From Notospermus geniculatus (Eukaryota > Nemertea > Pilidiophora > Heteronemertea > Lineidae), in contig NMRB01000149.1 in assembly GCA_002633025.1 (NCBI GenBank), positions 502,049 through 566,048 on the forward strand: a stretch of 64,000 nucleotides of DNA, given 5' to 3'. The notes under the pieces were generated by a model. The model saw only the letters and a list, made by a program, of their open reading frames with translations. It ran no database searches and was not told the origin of the DNA. Below are positions 61,648 to 64,000 of this stretch, one piece after another. The first letter of the stretch is position 1. Every line of letters begins with the position of its first letter. The position numbers were made by a program, and so were the translations under genes.

Positions 61648-64000
61648 GCTATCTGGACGGCAGGAATGAGGGAAATCGAACGATATTATCACACCTCTAT
61701 TCGTGATTCACATTGCAATGTTTGCAAATAATGAGGCCTAACAACACCAACAACTTGTTGAATACTCCGCAGAAATAACTCGCCATCAATGTCAAATTAA
61801 TTCACACATAACACATTTAAACTTCATAATCATTCACGGTTTGCACAATTTGCGTTTACTCTAAAATTAATTAGTCTGTTGATTTCGTAAACCCAGCTAT
61901 TTACGGATTAACTAATTCAGCACTGGACGCGGATTAATACCATCTGGTTGGTGCTGCCACCTGTTGTTAACTAAATCACCTAAACGTCCATGAAGACAAC
62001 ACTGTCTTCCTCCAAGGAGAAAATGTGCCGTTTTCCGGAGAGGGAAAGCAGAAACGGCCTCGACCTGGGCGGTCATCATACTACGACATATTACTCACAG
62101 ATATGACAAATTGCAACTTTTTGCCTCAATAACTATACAATTATTTTCCACAATAAAAGAAATAATGACACAAAAATTTAAAAAATACAATGGAAATTTT
62201 ATTTTTTTTTATTATCTGGAAAAATTACAAAAATATTTGAATGTTTTTGCATACAAATGGTATGATAAAAATGAATATAAACCGTAAATGCACAAATGAT
62301 ACAACTAAATGCCACTGAAATTACTAACAAGTTTTTGCAACGGCCTGTTAGCCTACATTTAGCGAGGACTGCTTCCATTGTTAAAGCAAACTCGAACAAC
62401 AGGTGAATATTGCTTAACTGGGCCGTTGCAAAAACTCACCATTACACAAAATGTACAAGGAAGTCTCAACAGTGTCGCTCCACTTCTTGAAAGAAACTGT
62501 GATATACTGGTAGGTCACATACATGTATATGTGACACTAAGTGATCAGAGTTCTATATACATGTATAGAACTCTGATCACTTAGTGAAAACTGAAGTGTC
62601 TAAAGACGAAATTACTCTCTCAGTGTCACCAACCTGTAGAATTTTGCTGGTGCACACATATTTGCATATCCACACTCAACTATTGTAACACCAAACCATA
62701 TTCTTTGGCCAGAGGACAAACCATATCCGACTTGCGCACATTGGAGCCACACATTCACTTGAACTGCTGGCAACCCCACATCATATTTTTTTGGCCAGGG
62801 AGCCACATCTGTTCATACAATCATGATATTGCCTTGATAGTCCAACAGCAGAAACAGGATGCCCTACTTCCATCAAGAAATGCTTGTGATTACGGAATCA
62901 GTTTTTCTTTATCTTTTACACATCGAATAGAGAAGTCCTATCTCCACAGTGTCGTCAACATTGGCAGGAGTCTCAAGAATCATTGGAATGTTTTGAAATC
63001 GTGAATCATTCATTATTCGTCTGAATCCAGCCACACCTATTGTACCCCTTCCGATATTTTCGTGGTTATCTTTATGAGAACCAACATCCCCTGTAAGAAG
63101 CAGAAATTTCAGACTTAAAGCATATCAAAGTCAAAAGGGTAACACATATACCACACTACAACAGAACATTTTCATTATCATTGTATTTGAATGATGACGC
63201 ACAGGAAAACTGCGATACCTACCAACTGAATCATTCAAATGAACGGCAAACAGATACTGCAGTCCAATAATTGACTCGAAATCATCCATCATCTTCTTGA
63301 AGCCTTTCTCTGTACTCAAGTTATAACCTAGAACAACAGCATGAAGATCAACAATTTGTGAGCGCTTGAGGTTATTTCAAAATATATAAATGAATCAACA
63401 GCCCGTACTCCCTCTTACTCCATACATGCCCATCAGACTACTCCCAAGAGATCTTGCATGGTGACTGGTGATTTTAAACCAATGAACAACAAAACTTCAT
63501 GTATTTCAACATTGTTGACCCTTACTACTGTAGTGGAACTTACCAGCTGCCATCGCATGACAAGTGTCCAGACATACACCAACCCGACTTTTGTCCTTCA
63601 CTAAGTCAATGATTGAACGGAGTTCAGTAAATTTGCCACCGAGCGTGTTCCCCTGACCACACATATTTTCAAGAACTGTAAGAAAGAAGTATACATTCAT
63701 ATACCGGGTGTAGACACACAAATAAGAAACAATGCTTTGGCATAGATCACAGGTAAGTTTGCATCAGGCTATTCATGTGCCACGAATACTGATTATAATA
63801 CATTGTATCTGATGTGCCAAGGTGGAAAAACAAGCCCAAAAGGAGTGAATTTCATGCAACTATCATTGAAAGCTACACCTGAGGAACATGATGCCACAGT
63901 AACCACATACCTGTCTTACAGTACTTGGTTTTTCCATGAGCATAATTGATGCTTTCTGCAATTCTAGACACGCATTCTTTGACAGTACTTCCTCCAGTTG
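61603..64000. repeat. Right unit of the tandem segmental duplication (cut by window edge)
   Basis: Repeats the left unit from the middle of Rab11-FIP exon 1 onward. The first 45 bases (minus strand 61647-61603) carry a copy of the Rab11-FIP start codon and 14 codons, then the reading departs at the junction. If the unit is full length it would end near 65.4 kb. Confidence 0.9.
62909..64000 (-). CDS. Endonuclease IV (Nfo/APN1-type), copy 2, partial at window edge
   Basis: Exons in window: 64000-63911 (cut by the edge; 96 bases expected), 63675-63544, 63327-63223, 63090-62909. Exon lengths (132, 105, 182) equal those of copy 1 and frames are open. Metal-ligand motifs [35 protein letters not shown] and ILETP are intact. 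The N-terminal exons lie beyond 64000. Since the right unit should continue into the original 5' part of the gene, this is the copy most likely to be a complete, working Nfo. A possible polyadenylation signal lies on the minus strand near 62200. Vertebrates lack this enzyme family as far as I recall, while nematodes and other invertebrates keep it. Confidence 0.9.

Overview
This window looks like genomic DNA from an animal, most likely a marine invertebrate (a deuterostome such as an echinoderm or hemichordate is my guess, not a proof). The reasons are GT-AG introns throughout, split genes whose closest remembered relatives are animal proteins, AATAAA polyadenylation signals, very many small inverted-repeat elements, and a strong excess of short palindromes such as AGGCCT, ACATGT and ACCGGT. 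Most long ORFs here are chance or repeat-derived; the real genes are built from exons of 45-210 bases, and I re-derived exon borders by hand from splice sites and reading phase.

Layout, left to right. (1) About 1-8100, minus strand: the 5' part of a PDZ-GEF (RAPGEF2/6-like) gene, of which one exon is clear and one is probable. (2) 10377-15131, minus: a complete 16-coding-exon LRRC45, 670 residues. (3) 17060-18628, plus: a complete three-exon CISD2-like iron-sulfur protein, head-to-head with LRRC45; a 753-base TIR element with a 9-base target duplication sits between the two 5' ends. (4) 20439-21467, minus: an intronless rhodopsin-like GPCR. (5) 22.2-23.4 kb: palindromes and a minisatellite. 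(6) 23410-25339, minus: a two-exon, 595-residue protein with a long coiled coil and a C-terminal death domain. (7) 25.4-30.7 kb: no gene recognised. (8) 30.7-57.84 kb, minus: a complete Rab11-FIP3/4 gene, 14 constitutive coding exons (559 residues), with large introns full of MITEs. (9) 57.8-64 kb, minus: an endonuclease IV (Nfo/APN1) gene, caught in a recent tandem duplication that also copied the first exon and putative promoter of the Rab11-FIP gene.

The genes do not form one pathway. LRRC45 (centriole linker), Rab11-FIP3/4 (recycling endosome, cytokinesis) and the PDZ-GEF (Rap GTPase activation) are cell-biology genes; CISD2 and Nfo are organelle/DNA-repair genes. The most interesting part is the right end: a ~3.8 kb tandem duplication has produced a 5'-truncated Nfo copy preceded by a duplicated Rab11-FIP start codon, with a possible new splice donor at the junction that would join the two in frame, plus a separate 467-base duplication that doubles one Nfo exon. 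The coiled-coil/death-domain protein is the other item with no close named relative that I can recall.
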